DNA from: Sva-07 sp963698435
GTDB lineage: Bacteria > Actinomycetota > Acidimicrobiia > Acidimicrobiales > Ilumatobacteraceae
Assembly: GCA_963698435.1 (NCBI GenBank)
Contig: CAVOQV010000005.1
Coordinates: forward strand, 62,001 to 126,000
Reading direction: 5' to 3'
DNA: 64,000 nucleotides
The notes below the pieces were generated by a model, which ran no database searches, had not been told where the DNA came from, and saw only the letters and a list, made by a program, of their open reading frames with translations. Position numbers and translations under genes: made by a program. Below, piece by piece: positions 52,955 through 60,997 of the stretch (the first letter of the stretch is position 1; each line of letters starts with the position of its first letter).

Positions 52955-54316
52955 TTACTCGGCGGCTTCGGCGAGGGCTTCGCTCAGCGCCGGATGTACC
53001 AGGATGCTCTCGGCGAGATCGGTGACCGTCAGGCCGGCGGTGACCGCAACGGCGATCACCGAGATCAGCTCAGCGGCCTGACGTCCGACGATCGAACCAC
53101 CGAGCACCTCGCCGGTGGCCGGGTCGGAGATGATCTTGACGAATCCCATGGTGTCGTTGTTGATCATCGCCTTGGCGGTCGACGAGAACGGCACCTTGGT
53201 CACCCGGATCTTGCGGCCGCTGCTGAAGGCCTCGGCTTCGGCGAGGCCGACGTCGGCGATCTCGGGCTCGGTGAAGATCGCCGAAGCGGCCTTGTCGTAG
53301 TCGAGGTGACGGTGGCTGCGAGTGTGGCCGCCCATGATGTGTTCGGCGATCTTGCGACCCTGCATCGACGCCACGGACGACAACGGCAGCTTCCCGCTGA
53401 TGTCGCCGGCTGCGTAGATGTGCTCGACGTTGGTGACGCAGTGCTGATTGATGTCGACGTAGCCCCATTCGTTGACGGCGACGCCGGCCGCGGCGAGGCC
53501 GACGTCCTCGGTGTTGGGGATCGAGCCGATCGCGAGCACGGCGTGCGTCGACGTGACCGACCGGCCGTCGTCGCACCGCACGGTGACATCGTCGGCGGTG
53601 CGCTCGATCGCCTCGGCGCGGGCACCCATCAGCAGCTTGACGCCGCGACGCATGAACTCTTCCTCGAGCACCGCCGCGACTTCGGGATCCTTGCCGGGCA
53701 GCACCTGTTGACGGCTGACCACAAGCGTCACCTTCGAGCCGAAGGAGGAGAACATGTGCACGAACTCGACGCCGGTGACACCCGATCCGACCACGGTGAT
53801 GCTCTCCGGGAAGATCTTCGGCGGATAGCAGTCGCGGGTCGTGAGAATCCGGTCGCCATCGGGATTGCACCACTCGGGGATCCGAGGACGTGAGCCGGTG
53901 GAGACCAGGGCTGCATCGAACTCGACCGTCTCGGTTCCGTTCGGCCCGGTGACCTCCGCAGTGTGCGAACCGGTGAACCGGCCGGATCCGCGCACGATGT
54001 GCACACCCTGGCTCTCGAGGAGCGTCGTGATGTTGTCACGCATGGTGTTCTTGACCCACTCGATGCGATCGGTGAGCGTGCCGACGTCGACGGCGGTGTC
54101 GACGGTGGCCAGCCCCATACCACCGATCGCCCGTGTGCGGCTGATCGCCCGTCCGGTGGCGATCATCGACTTCGACGGGATGCAGTCCCACAGGTGAGCG
54201 GCCCCTCCGACGACGTCGCGCTCGACCATCACCACCTCGGCGCCCAGGCGGGCAGCGGTGGTGGCAGCGATGTTGCCGGCGGGTCCGCCACCGATGATCA
54301 GGAATCGTGTTGCCAT
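52955..54316 (-). CDS. lpdA: LpdA-like NAD(P)H flavoprotein reductase without redox disulfide
   Basis: FAD-dependent pyridine nucleotide-disulfide reductase fold, 453 residues. The FAD loop is IIGGGPAGNIAA, the NAD loop VVGSGVTGVEF, the second FAD contact IYAAGDISG, and the dimerisation domain ends HPALSEALAEA. The usual Cys-x4-Cys active site is replaced by GGAAHLWDCIPSKSM, leaving one cysteine. This is the pattern of actinobacterial LpdA (Rv3303c type), reported to reduce quinones rather than disulfides. The start overlaps the M15 peptidase stop as TGATG. Confidence 0.92.
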   Translation of the reverse strand: MATRFLIIGGGPAGNIAATTAARLGAEVVMVERDVVGGAAHLWDCIPSKSMIATGRAISRTRAIGGMGLATVDTAVDVGTLTDRIEWVKNTMRDNITTLLESQGVHIVRGSGRFTGSHTAEVTGPNGTETVEFDAALVSTGSRPRIPEWCNPDGDRILTTRDCYPPKIFPESITVVGSGVTGVEFVHMFSSFGSKVTLVVSRQQVLPGKDPEVAAVLEEEFMRRGVKLLMGARAEAIERTADDVTVRCDDGRSVTSTHAVLAIGSIPNTEDVGLAAAGVAVNEWGYVDINQHCVTNVEHIYAAGDISGKLPLSSVASMQGRKIAEHIMGGHTRSHRHLDYDKAASAIFTEPEIADVGLAEAEAFSSGRKIRVTKVPFSSTAKAMINNDTMGFVKIISDPATGEVLGGSIVGRQAAELISVIAVAVTAGLTVTDLAESILVHPALSEALAEAAE

Positions 54317-55644
54317 CAGTGCTCGCCGACGAACAGGCCGTCGTCTGCGTACAGCCGGGCCGCCCCGGCCTCGGAGTTGTCGAGTGTGAGTGCTCCCGTG
54401 GCGACGTTGCGGCAGAATCGCGACGGATAGGCGAGAAGGTCTCGACGCTCGCCGACCCACTCGAAGTGCATGCCGTCGGGCGTGAGGAAGTTCCCACCCC
54501 ACGCGAACCCGTGCTTGCGGAAGATGCGCACCGTGCGACAGTCGAGGTCGGGAGGTGCACACCCTTGACAGGAGCCTCTCGTGTTGGTGTCGATCGCCAT
54601 CCCCCACGAGTGCCGCGACAGGAACCCGAGCGAACTGTCGGGGGTGAGCCGGTTGAACCGGGCGAGGTGACATCCCCCGGCAAGGTTGGCGTCGGCCACG
54701 TTGATCGTGCCACCGAGCCCGGCGGCGGCGACCTCGGCGAGCGCTGCCTGAATCGCCGGTTTCACGGTGTTGTGGCATCGCGCCCGGATCGGGATCGATG
54801 GGTTCAGCAGCTCGCGACCCGGCGGCAGATGGGCGTTCACCCATGCCGCGTCCTGGCTGACGGAACCGTTGGAGTTGACTCGGTAGGCGAACTCGCCGAG
54901 CGCGGCTTTGGTCCTGGCCATGCCAATCGTGTCGTCAGGGTCGGCGGGATCCCAGCTGCGGCGGATACGAATCGACGTCGACACGAGGCCATTGGTGGTC
55001 ATCGCCGCGTTGATCGCCGACCTCGACGAGAACCCCCACATGACGACGCGACTCAGCCGGGCGATGCCGAGGCGGTCGCCGGCCTCGTTGGACATCAGGA
55101 ACTCGGTGCCTCCCACCATTTCGTCGGGAAGCACAGCGGCGACCCGAAACCAGACGGCGGCACCGGACCCCGACACGAGTAGCACGGAGTCACCGGCTCG
55201 GGCTCCGCGCAGGCTCGCCGACAGCGAACCCATCACGAGCGCATCGGGTGCGAGATGCTTCGAGACGTCGCGGCCGAGCGTGCGGCCGATCACATCCGCG
55301 GGCAGGACAGTGGTGCCCATCGGGTACGCGAACCCCGCCGGGGGGGCCTGCACGACGCCGCTCCCTCGGTACAGCCCCCGCATACCGACACTGGCCGACC
55401 GACCGAAACCCACGGAAGCACCAGCGCTGCGGGCTGCGTTCATCGCTCGCTGGGCGACGTCCGCACGCAGTTCTCCCGAGTTGTAGACCGTGACCACGTC
55501 GGAAGCGATCGGCGACGCCGGCACCGCCCGTTCGGTGACCGTGGCCGGACCGTCGATCGAGTCGGCCGGTCCGATCGCAACGACCGGAAGACCGATTCCG
55601 AGCGCGAGCATTGCGGCCAGGGCGATCTTGGTGGGTGCGCGCAC
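54316..55644 (-). CDS. Exported M15-family D-alanyl-D-alanine carboxypeptidase-like protein
   Basis: 442 residues from GTG 55644. A signal peptide (KIALAAMLALGIGLPVVAIG) precedes a long N-terminal region of unknown fold. The C-terminal zinc peptidase domain has SRHSWGMAID (Ser-x-His-x2-Gly-x-Ala-x-Asp zinc site), FAWGGNF and DGMHFEW (third zinc His). M15 enzymes trim peptidoglycan stem peptides. Several cysteines (CHNTV, GGCHLAR, CQGC, DCRT) could form disulfides outside the cell. A TACTCT box and GGAG lie just upstream of the start. It is coupled to lpdA downstream. Confidence 0.9.
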   Translation of the reverse strand: MRAPTKIALAAMLALGIGLPVVAIGPADSIDGPATVTERAVPASPIASDVVTVYNSGELRADVAQRAMNAARSAGASVGFGRSASVGMRGLYRGSGVVQAPPAGFAYPMGTTVLPADVIGRTLGRDVSKHLAPDALVMGSLSASLRGARAGDSVLLVSGSGAAVWFRVAAVLPDEMVGGTEFLMSNEAGDRLGIARLSRVVMWGFSSRSAINAAMTTNGLVSTSIRIRRSWDPADPDDTIGMARTKAALGEFAYRVNSNGSVSQDAAWVNAHLPPGRELLNPSIPIRARCHNTVKPAIQAALAEVAAAGLGGTINVADANLAGGCHLARFNRLTPDSSLGFLSRHSWGMAIDTNTRGSCQGCAPPDLDCRTVRIFRKHGFAWGGNFLTPDGMHFEWVGERRDLLAYPSRFCRNVATGALTLDNSEAGAARLYADDGLFVGEH

Positions 55645-55650
55645 GTCTCC

Positions 55651-55656
55651 AGAGTA
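55651..55656 (-). promoter_or_regulatory. Leaderless-type -10 box for the M15 peptidase gene
   Basis: TACTCT on the minus strand, six bases before GTG 55644. Confidence 0.4.
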
Positions 55657-55723
55657 CGGTCTGCAGCATTCGATCGGACGGCACGACCACAGAACCGAAC
55701 GCGCAGCCGATCGATCGATTGGG

Positions 55724-55729
55724 TACCGT
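55724..55729 (+). promoter_or_regulatory. Leaderless-type -10 box for lysS
   Basis: TACCGT nine bases before GTG 55739. Confidence 0.45.
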
Positions 55730-55738
55730 CGGGGGACC

Positions 55739-57298
55739 GTGAGCACCGACGATCCGACCCCCGACCTCCCCGAGGCAGCGACAGCGGCCGCCCCGGCACA
55801 GGACGACGCGACGCCGGCCGGGAGCGGCCTCGCGGCCGAGAAGGCCCGCAGGTTGGCACGGCTCGACGACCTGCGCTCCGAGGGCGTGTCACCGTACCCC
55901 TACCGTTTCGACCGCACACACACGATCGGCGAGATACGAGACGCGTGGGGCGACCTCGACGCCGGCACGGAAACCGACCATGCGGTGGCGGTCGCCGGAC
56001 GGATCATGTTGATGCGTGACTCCGGCAAGCTGGTCTTCGCCACCATCCGCGACCGGTCGGGCGACATCCAGCTGTTCGTTTCGAAAGCGGTCGTCGGCGA
56101 CGATGCCTTCGCATCGATCAAGCGACTCGACCTCGGCGATTGGGTCGGCGTGCACGGCACCGTGATGACCACCCGCAAGGGCGAGCTGTCGGTCAAACCC
56201 GAGACCGTCGAACTGCTCGCGAAGGCAGTGCGGCCGCTGCCCGACAAGTGGCACGGGCTCAGCGACGTCGACACCCGGTTCCGTCAGCGCTACGCCGACC
56301 TGATCGTGAACCCCGAGGCTCAGCGGGCGTTCGAGATCCGCCATGCGATCATCGCCAGCTTTCGGCGCACGCTCAACGAGCATGGCTTCATCGAGGTCGA
56401 GACCCCCGTGCTGCACGCCGAGGCGGGCGGTGCCCACGCACGCCCGTTCACGACGCATCACAACACGCTGGATCTCCAGTTGTACCTGCGCATCGCACTG
56501 GAACTCCACCTGAAGCGACTGATCGTCGGTGGGATGGAAAGGGTCTACGAGATCGGACGCATCTTCCGCAACGAGGGCATCTCCACCCGCCACAACCCCG
56601 AGTTCACGATGATGGAGCTCTACCAGGCGTTCGCCGACTGGAACGACGTGATGGACATCAGCGAGATCCTGATCACGCAGGCGGCCAGGGACGCGATCGG
56701 CACCACGATGGTCGAGATCCGTGGCGAGACGGTCGACCTCGCCGAGCGGTGGCCCCGAGTGCGGATGGTGGATGCGGTGTCGGACAAGGTCGGCCGCACC
56801 GTCCACCCCAGCCAGCCGGTCGACGAACTGCGCTCCCTCGCCGAGGAGCATGGCGTGCGCTGGGAGGCACGTTGGGGTGGCGGCAAGCTCGTCGAGGAAC
56901 TGTTCGAGGCGCTGTGCGAAGCCGACATCGTCCGTCCGACGTTCGTCACCGGCCATCCCACGGAGATCTCGCCGCTGGCCCGTGTGGATCGGGACGATCC
57001 GTGGCTCACCGAGCGGTTCGAGATCTTCGTCGACTCGAGGGAGTTGGGCAACGGCTACTCGGAGCTCAACGATCCTGTCGAGCAGCGCCTGCGATTCGAG
57101 GACGAGCAGGCCGCCAAGGACGCAGGTGACCGCGAGGCCGGATCGGTCGACGAGGACTACATCCGAGCGCTCGAGTACGGCATGCCACCCACCGGAGGGT
57201 TGGGCATCGGCATGGATCGTGTGGCCATGCTGTTGGCAGGGGTTGATTCGATCAAAGAAGTGATCCTGTTCCCGACCCTGCGACCGGAGGTCATGTAA
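55739..57298 (+). CDS. lysS: Lysyl-tRNA synthetase, class II
   Basis: Charges tRNA-Lys with lysine. 519 residues from GTG 55739: a disordered acidic head, an OB-fold anticodon domain (AVAGRIMLMRDSGKLVFATIRD), class II motif 1 region (HGLSDVDTRFRQRYADLIVN), motif 2 FRNEGISTRHNPEFTMMEL, and motif 3 GLGIGMDRVAMLL. No extra membrane domain, so it is not the LysX type that makes lysyl-phosphatidylglycerol. The stop codon lies within a 37-base perfect palindrome. Confidence 0.97.
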   Translation: MSTDDPTPDLPEAATAAAPAQDDATPAGSGLAAEKARRLARLDDLRSEGVSPYPYRFDRTHTIGEIRDAWGDLDAGTETDHAVAVAGRIMLMRDSGKLVFATIRDRSGDIQLFVSKAVVGDDAFASIKRLDLGDWVGVHGTVMTTRKGELSVKPETVELLAKAVRPLPDKWHGLSDVDTRFRQRYADLIVNPEAQRAFEIRHAIIASFRRTLNEHGFIEVETPVLHAEAGGAHARPFTTHHNTLDLQLYLRIALELHLKRLIVGGMERVYEIGRIFRNEGISTRHNPEFTMMELYQAFADWNDVMDISEILITQAARDAIGTTMVEIRGETVDLAERWPRVRMVDAVSDKVGRTVHPSQPVDELRSLAEEHGVRWEARWGGGKLVEELFEALCEADIVRPTFVTGHPTEISPLARVDRDDPWLTERFEIFVDSRELGNGYSELNDPVEQRLRFEDEQAAKDAGDREAGSVDEDYIRALEYGMPPTGGLGIGMDRVAMLLAGVDSIKEVILFPTLRPEVM

Positions 57299-57328
57299 CG
57301 ATTGGTGTCTGACACCAATCGTTACATG
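57292..57328. repeat. Perfect 37-bp palindrome over the lysS stop codon
   Basis: Arms catgtaacgattggtgtc (57292-57309) and gacaccaatcgttacatg (57311-57328) are exact reverse complements around one base. It contains the lysS stop and ends 14 bases before dapD. It could be a terminator or attenuator hairpin (no T tract), a regulator site, or a REP-like element; the core ggtgtc-n-gacacc resembles the one at 58287-58311. Confidence 0.95.
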
Positions 57329-57342
57329 TTGAAAGGACTGCG

Positions 57343-58281
57343 ATGACACGGATGGCATGGGGCGCAGGCCTCGCAACGATTGCTGCGGATGGTTCGGTGC
57401 TCGACACCTGGTTCCGCTGGCTCGGATGGGGCGAGTACGGCGACGACGACTGCCCGACGGACGACATCGAGTCGCAGATCGGGCTGCGCGACACCACCGA
57501 CGAGGTTCGCAACGTGACGATCCGGCCCGTCAGGTTGACGATCGACGTCGACGAACCGCCGGCTTCGGCGTCGGATGCCTACCTGCGGCTGCATCTCCTG
57601 TCACACCGATTGGCGGCGCCACGCACCCTGAACATGGACGGCACCTTCGGCGCCTTGAACAACGTGGCGTGGACCAGCATCGGCCCGGTCGCCGTCTCCG
57701 AGATCGACGACGTACGGATGCGGCTGCGCAAGGAGGGCCGGGTGATCTCCGTGCACGGCCTCGACAAGTTCCCGCGGATGACCGACTACGTCATCCCGAC
57801 GGGCGTGCGGATCGCCGATGCCGACCGGGTCCGCCTGGGCGCCCACCTGGCCGAGGGCACCACGGTGATGCACGAGGGCTTCTGCAACTTCAACGCCGGC
57901 ACGCTCGGCGTGTCGATGGTCGAGGGGCGGATCTCCGCCGGCGTGATCGTCGGGGACGGCAGCGACATCGGTGGCGGCTCGTCGATCCAGGGCACGCTGT
58001 CGGGTGGAGGCACCGAGCAGATCACGATCGGCGAGCGGTGCCTGCTGGGCGCCAACGCCGGTATCGGGATCAGCCTCGGCGACGACTGCGTTGTCGAGGC
58101 CGGGTTGTACGTGACGGCGAGCACGCCGGTGCTCACCCCGCATGGTGTGGTGAAAGCCCGCGAGCTGTCGGGCCAGGATCGGATGATGTTCATCCGCGAC
58201 GGCCAGAGCGGCAAGGTCGTCGCCCGCGCCCGTCTCGGCAGCTGGGGCGCCCTCAACGAGGAACTCCACACCGGCCAGTGA
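57343..58281 (+). CDS. dapD: Tetrahydrodipicolinate N-succinyltransferase, actinobacterial type
   Basis: Succinylates tetrahydrodipicolinate in the lysine and meso-diaminopimelate pathway, needed for peptidoglycan. 312 residues: an N-terminal domain ending in the TLNMDGTFGALNNVAWTS region, then a left-handed beta-helix with hexapeptide repeats (DGSDIGGGSSIQGTLSGGG, LGANAGIGISLGDDCVVEAG) and the conserved GHE-like MHEGFCNFNAGT. ATG 57343 has GAAAGGA upstream, one of the few clear Shine-Dalgarno sites here. It follows lysS by 44 bases, giving a lysine-use and lysine-synthesis pair split by the palindrome. Confidence 0.95.
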   Translation: MTRMAWGAGLATIAADGSVLDTWFRWLGWGEYGDDDCPTDDIESQIGLRDTTDEVRNVTIRPVRLTIDVDEPPASASDAYLRLHLLSHRLAAPRTLNMDGTFGALNNVAWTSIGPVAVSEIDDVRMRLRKEGRVISVHGLDKFPRMTDYVIPTGVRIADADRVRLGAHLAEGTTVMHEGFCNFNAGTLGVSMVEGRISAGVIVGDGSDIGGGSSIQGTLSGGGTEQITIGERCLLGANAGIGISLGDDCVVEAGLYVTASTPVLTPHGVVKARELSGQDRMMFIRDGQSGKVVARARLGSWGALNEELHTGQ

Positions 58282-58286
58282 GCATG

Positions 58287-58311
58287 ACATCGGGGGTCGG
58301 ACCCCAGATGT
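58287..58311. repeat. Near-palindrome downstream of dapD
   Basis: acatcgggggtc / gaccccagatgt around one base, with one mismatched pair. The core gggtc-n-gaccc is of the same design as the lysS-dapD palindrome. It lies 5 bases after the dapD stop and directly precedes the promoter of the next gene, so it may act as a terminator. Confidence 0.7.
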
Positions 58312-58316
58312 AGCGT
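58311..58316 (+). promoter_or_regulatory. Leaderless-type -10 box for the LigD-polymerase gene
   Basis: TAGCGT seven bases before ATG 58324. Its first base is the last base of the palindrome. Confidence 0.5.
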
Positions 58317-58323
58317 CGCCCGG

Positions 58324-59367
58324 ATGGGAAAGGCCGACGAGTTCGGGGAGCCGGTCGAGGTCGACGCCGGTGGACGCGCCGTGGCGATCACGAATCCCGA
58401 CAAGGTGTTGTTCCCGTCGGTCGGGCCGGCAAAGGAGCCGCGCACGAAGCTCGACCTCGCCCTGTACTACGTGGCTGTCGCGGATGCCCTGATACCGACC
58501 GTACGCGATCGGCCCGTGCTGCTCGAGCGGTATCCGAACGGGGTACGCGAGAAGTCGTTCTTCCAGAAGCGGATTCCCGCCTCGGCGCCCGACTGGCTCA
58601 CGACGACCACCGTCGAGACGATCAACGGTACGCCCTCGCGGGCGCTCGTCATCGCCGATCTGGCCCACGTCCTGTGGGCCGCGAACATGGGGGTGCTCGG
58701 CCTGCACGTGTGGCCGTTCCGCGCGTCGACGCCCGAGGATCACGACGAGATGCGCATCGACCTCGACCCCTCCCCCGGTGTCACGTTCGACATGGTCCGC
58801 GAATCGGCCGGCCACGTCCGCGATCTGCTCGCCGAGTCGGGGATGATCGGGTTCCCGAAGACCACCGGCAGCAAGGGCATCCACGTCTACGTGCGGGTCG
58901 AGCCGGGGTGGGACTCGTTCGCCGTCCGCGGCGCCGTCGTGGCCCTCGGGCGCGAACTCGCGCACCGCCACCCCGACCTGATCACCGACAAGTGGTGGAA
59001 GGAGGAGCGCGGCACGCGGGTGTTCGTGGACTTCAACCAGAACGCACCACACAAGAACATGTTCGGTGCCTGGGGTGTGCGACCGTGGGTCGGCGCTCAG
59101 GTGTCGACACCGTTCAGCTGGGACGAACTCGAGGCGATCGATCCCGAGGCGATGACGATCGACACCGTGCCGTCCCGCCTCGCCGAACGTGGCGACCCGT
59201 GGCAGTTGATGGACGACGCCGCGGTGTCGATCGCACCTCTGGTCGAGCGCTTCGCCGCGGACCTCGCCGACGGGATCCCCGATGCGCCGTGGCCGCCGGT
59301 GTACCCGAAGATGCCCAACGAGGCACCCCGGGTGCAGCCGAGCCGAGCCCGTCGGTCACCCACCTGA
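58324..59367 (+). CDS. ligD: Stand-alone LigD polymerase (PolDom) protein
   Basis: Archaeo-eukaryotic primase-type polymerase domain as found in bacterial NHEJ ligase LigD; it adds ribo- or deoxynucleotides at DNA breaks. 347 residues. Features are ITNPDKVLFP at the start, ERYPNGV and FFQKRIP, the catalytic acidic pair in EMRIDLDPS, the TTGSKGIHVYV histidine motif and WKEERGTRVFVDFNQNAPHKNM near the third acidic residue. No ligase or phosphoesterase domain and no ku gene is nearby. TAGCGT precedes the start by seven bases. Confidence 0.92.
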   Translation: MGKADEFGEPVEVDAGGRAVAITNPDKVLFPSVGPAKEPRTKLDLALYYVAVADALIPTVRDRPVLLERYPNGVREKSFFQKRIPASAPDWLTTTTVETINGTPSRALVIADLAHVLWAANMGVLGLHVWPFRASTPEDHDEMRIDLDPSPGVTFDMVRESAGHVRDLLAESGMIGFPKTTGSKGIHVYVRVEPGWDSFAVRGAVVALGRELAHRHPDLITDKWWKEERGTRVFVDFNQNAPHKNMFGAWGVRPWVGAQVSTPFSWDELEAIDPEAMTIDTVPSRLAERGDPWQLMDDAAVSIAPLVERFAADLADGIPDAPWPPVYPKMPNEAPRVQPSRARRSPT

Positions 59368-59433
59368 TCGGGTCGACGCTCCTCGGGACAGCGCACGAGG
59401 ATCGCCGTCGCCGGGGGTTCCTCCAACGATCGG

Positions 59434-59439
59434 TAGGGT
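59434..59439 (+). promoter_or_regulatory. Leaderless-type -10 box for the gene at 59447
   Basis: TAGGGT seven bases before GTG 59447. Confidence 0.45.
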
Positions 59440-59446
59440 CCGCACG

Positions 59447-60949
59447 GTGTTGACGCGCTTCGGTCGGTCGTTCGGCCTCCTCGCGCCGTTGTTCGTCGTG
59501 GCCCTGGTGATGGCGATCTTCCATGACTGGCGCCTCGTCGGCGACAGTGCCTTGGAGGTGATCCGGGCCCGTGACGTGTTCGGGAACCTCCCGCTGCTCG
59601 GCACCTACAGTCGCTACGGGTGGGCGCATCCCGGGCCTGCGCTGTTTGCACTGTTCGCACTTCCCGCCCGCTGGTTCGGCAATCCGAGTGGAGCGGTCGT
59701 CGTCGTCGCGCTCGTGTTCAAGTGGGCCTGCCTGTCGTTCGGAACCGCGGTGGTCTGGCGTCGGGCGGGTCGAGGCGCAGCGCTCGCAGCCTCGGCCGCC
59801 GGCGCGCTCCTGGTCGTGAACCTGTACGAGGGCATCTGGGCGGTGTGGAATCCGACGATGGCCGTTCCGGTCCTCTTCACGACCGTGCTGCTGTGTTCGT
59901 TCGCCGACGACTGGGAGTGGACCCTTCCGCTGGCGGTGTTCGGGATGACGCTGATGGTGCAGTTCCACATCGGCTACGCGGGAGCGGTCGCGGTGCTCGT
60001 CGCAGTGCTCGCATGGAGGGTCCGTCCGACGCGTCGAGCGGTCGGGGTGACTGCAGGCGTCGTGGGCATCACATGGCTGCTACCCGTCGTGGACCAGGTG
60101 GCCGGCACCGGGAACCTGCGAGATCTCGCGACCTTCGCGCTGAACAACGACGAGGAGACCGTCGGGCTGTCTCGCTCGCTCGGGATCGTCGCACGGCAGC
60201 TGTCGCCGATCGGACCATGGATCGGCGGGAGCGAACCGACCGGGTTCCTCGGCGGCGTGACGCCGATCTCACCCGTTTGGCTCGTGGTGCCGGCGGCTGC
60301 GCTGGCGATGCTCGCGCGCTTCTCCAGGACGGCGGACCCAGCCACGCGTACCTTCGTCGTCACGCTGGCCGCCCTGAGCATCGCCAGCGTGATCATGGTC
60401 TCGCGGATCACCGAGGCCCCGTTCCCCTACCTGGTGATGTGGATTCGAGCGATCGCCGCCCTGCTCTGGGGCGCCGTTGCGTACGTGGCGTTGATCTCGC
60501 GATCCCGTCTGAACGTTCCGGGGATGATCGCGGCGATCGGTGCCCTCGCCGTCGCGAGCCTCATCGTGGTGACCGACCGGATCGACACGTTCGAGTCGCG
60601 GGCGACGCGGGCACTCGAGCAGACTGCCCTCGATGCGATCCCGGTCGGGACACGGGTCGAGCTCGTCTTCACGGAGTTCTTTCCCGGCGCCGGCGAGGGG
60701 ATCGCTCTCACGCTCGAGAGCCGGGGGCGGAACACGAGCATCTCTGCGGCACCGGAGGACCGGATCCGGCTCGGCCGGATGTGGGGGGAACATCGCATCG
60801 TCGGCCAGGAGCAACTCACGACGCTCGCCTTCGCCAGAGACGACGACATCGACGATCTGGTCGCTCAGGGGTGGACTCTCCTCGCCGACCATCGCGAAGA
60901 CGGCGTGCGCCAGGGTCTGCTGCTGCTCGAATTCGCCGGACCGGAGTGA
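59447..60949 (+). CDS. Polytopic membrane protein, GT-C glycosyltransferase-like
   Basis: 500 residues with about ten hydrophobic helices and a C-terminal ectodomain of about 120 residues. The first loop after helix 1 contains DWRLVGDSALEVIRARDVF, with an acidic residue where GT-C enzymes keep the catalytic Asp, followed by TYSRYGWAHPGPAL. This supports a lipid-linked sugar transferase, but the family is not certain. The start GTG 59447 follows TAGGGT by seven bases. It is transcribed alone and ends facing the EamA gene. Confidence 0.7.
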   Translation: MLTRFGRSFGLLAPLFVVALVMAIFHDWRLVGDSALEVIRARDVFGNLPLLGTYSRYGWAHPGPALFALFALPARWFGNPSGAVVVVALVFKWACLSFGTAVVWRRAGRGAALAASAAGALLVVNLYEGIWAVWNPTMAVPVLFTTVLLCSFADDWEWTLPLAVFGMTLMVQFHIGYAGAVAVLVAVLAWRVRPTRRAVGVTAGVVGITWLLPVVDQVAGTGNLRDLATFALNNDEETVGLSRSLGIVARQLSPIGPWIGGSEPTGFLGGVTPISPVWLVVPAAALAMLARFSRTADPATRTFVVTLAALSIASVIMVSRITEAPFPYLVMWIRAIAALLWGAVAYVALISRSRLNVPGMIAAIGALAVASLIVVTDRIDTFESRATRALEQTALDAIPVGTRVELVFTEFFPGAGEGIALTLESRGRNTSISAAPEDRIRLGRMWGEHRIVGQEQLTTLAFARDDDIDDLVAQGWTLLADHREDGVRQGLLLLEFAGPE

Positions 60950-60962
60950 CCGCGGCGATCTG

Positions 60963-60990
60963 GTCGGCGGGCGCCTCGCGTGCCGCCGAC
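60963..60990. terminator. Candidate hairpin between the GT-C-like and EamA genes
   Basis: Stem gtcggcgg (60963-60970) / ccgccgac (60983-60990) with a 12-base loop in a 48-base convergent gap. No T tract. Confidence 0.45.
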
Positions 60991-60997
60991 GCGGATG

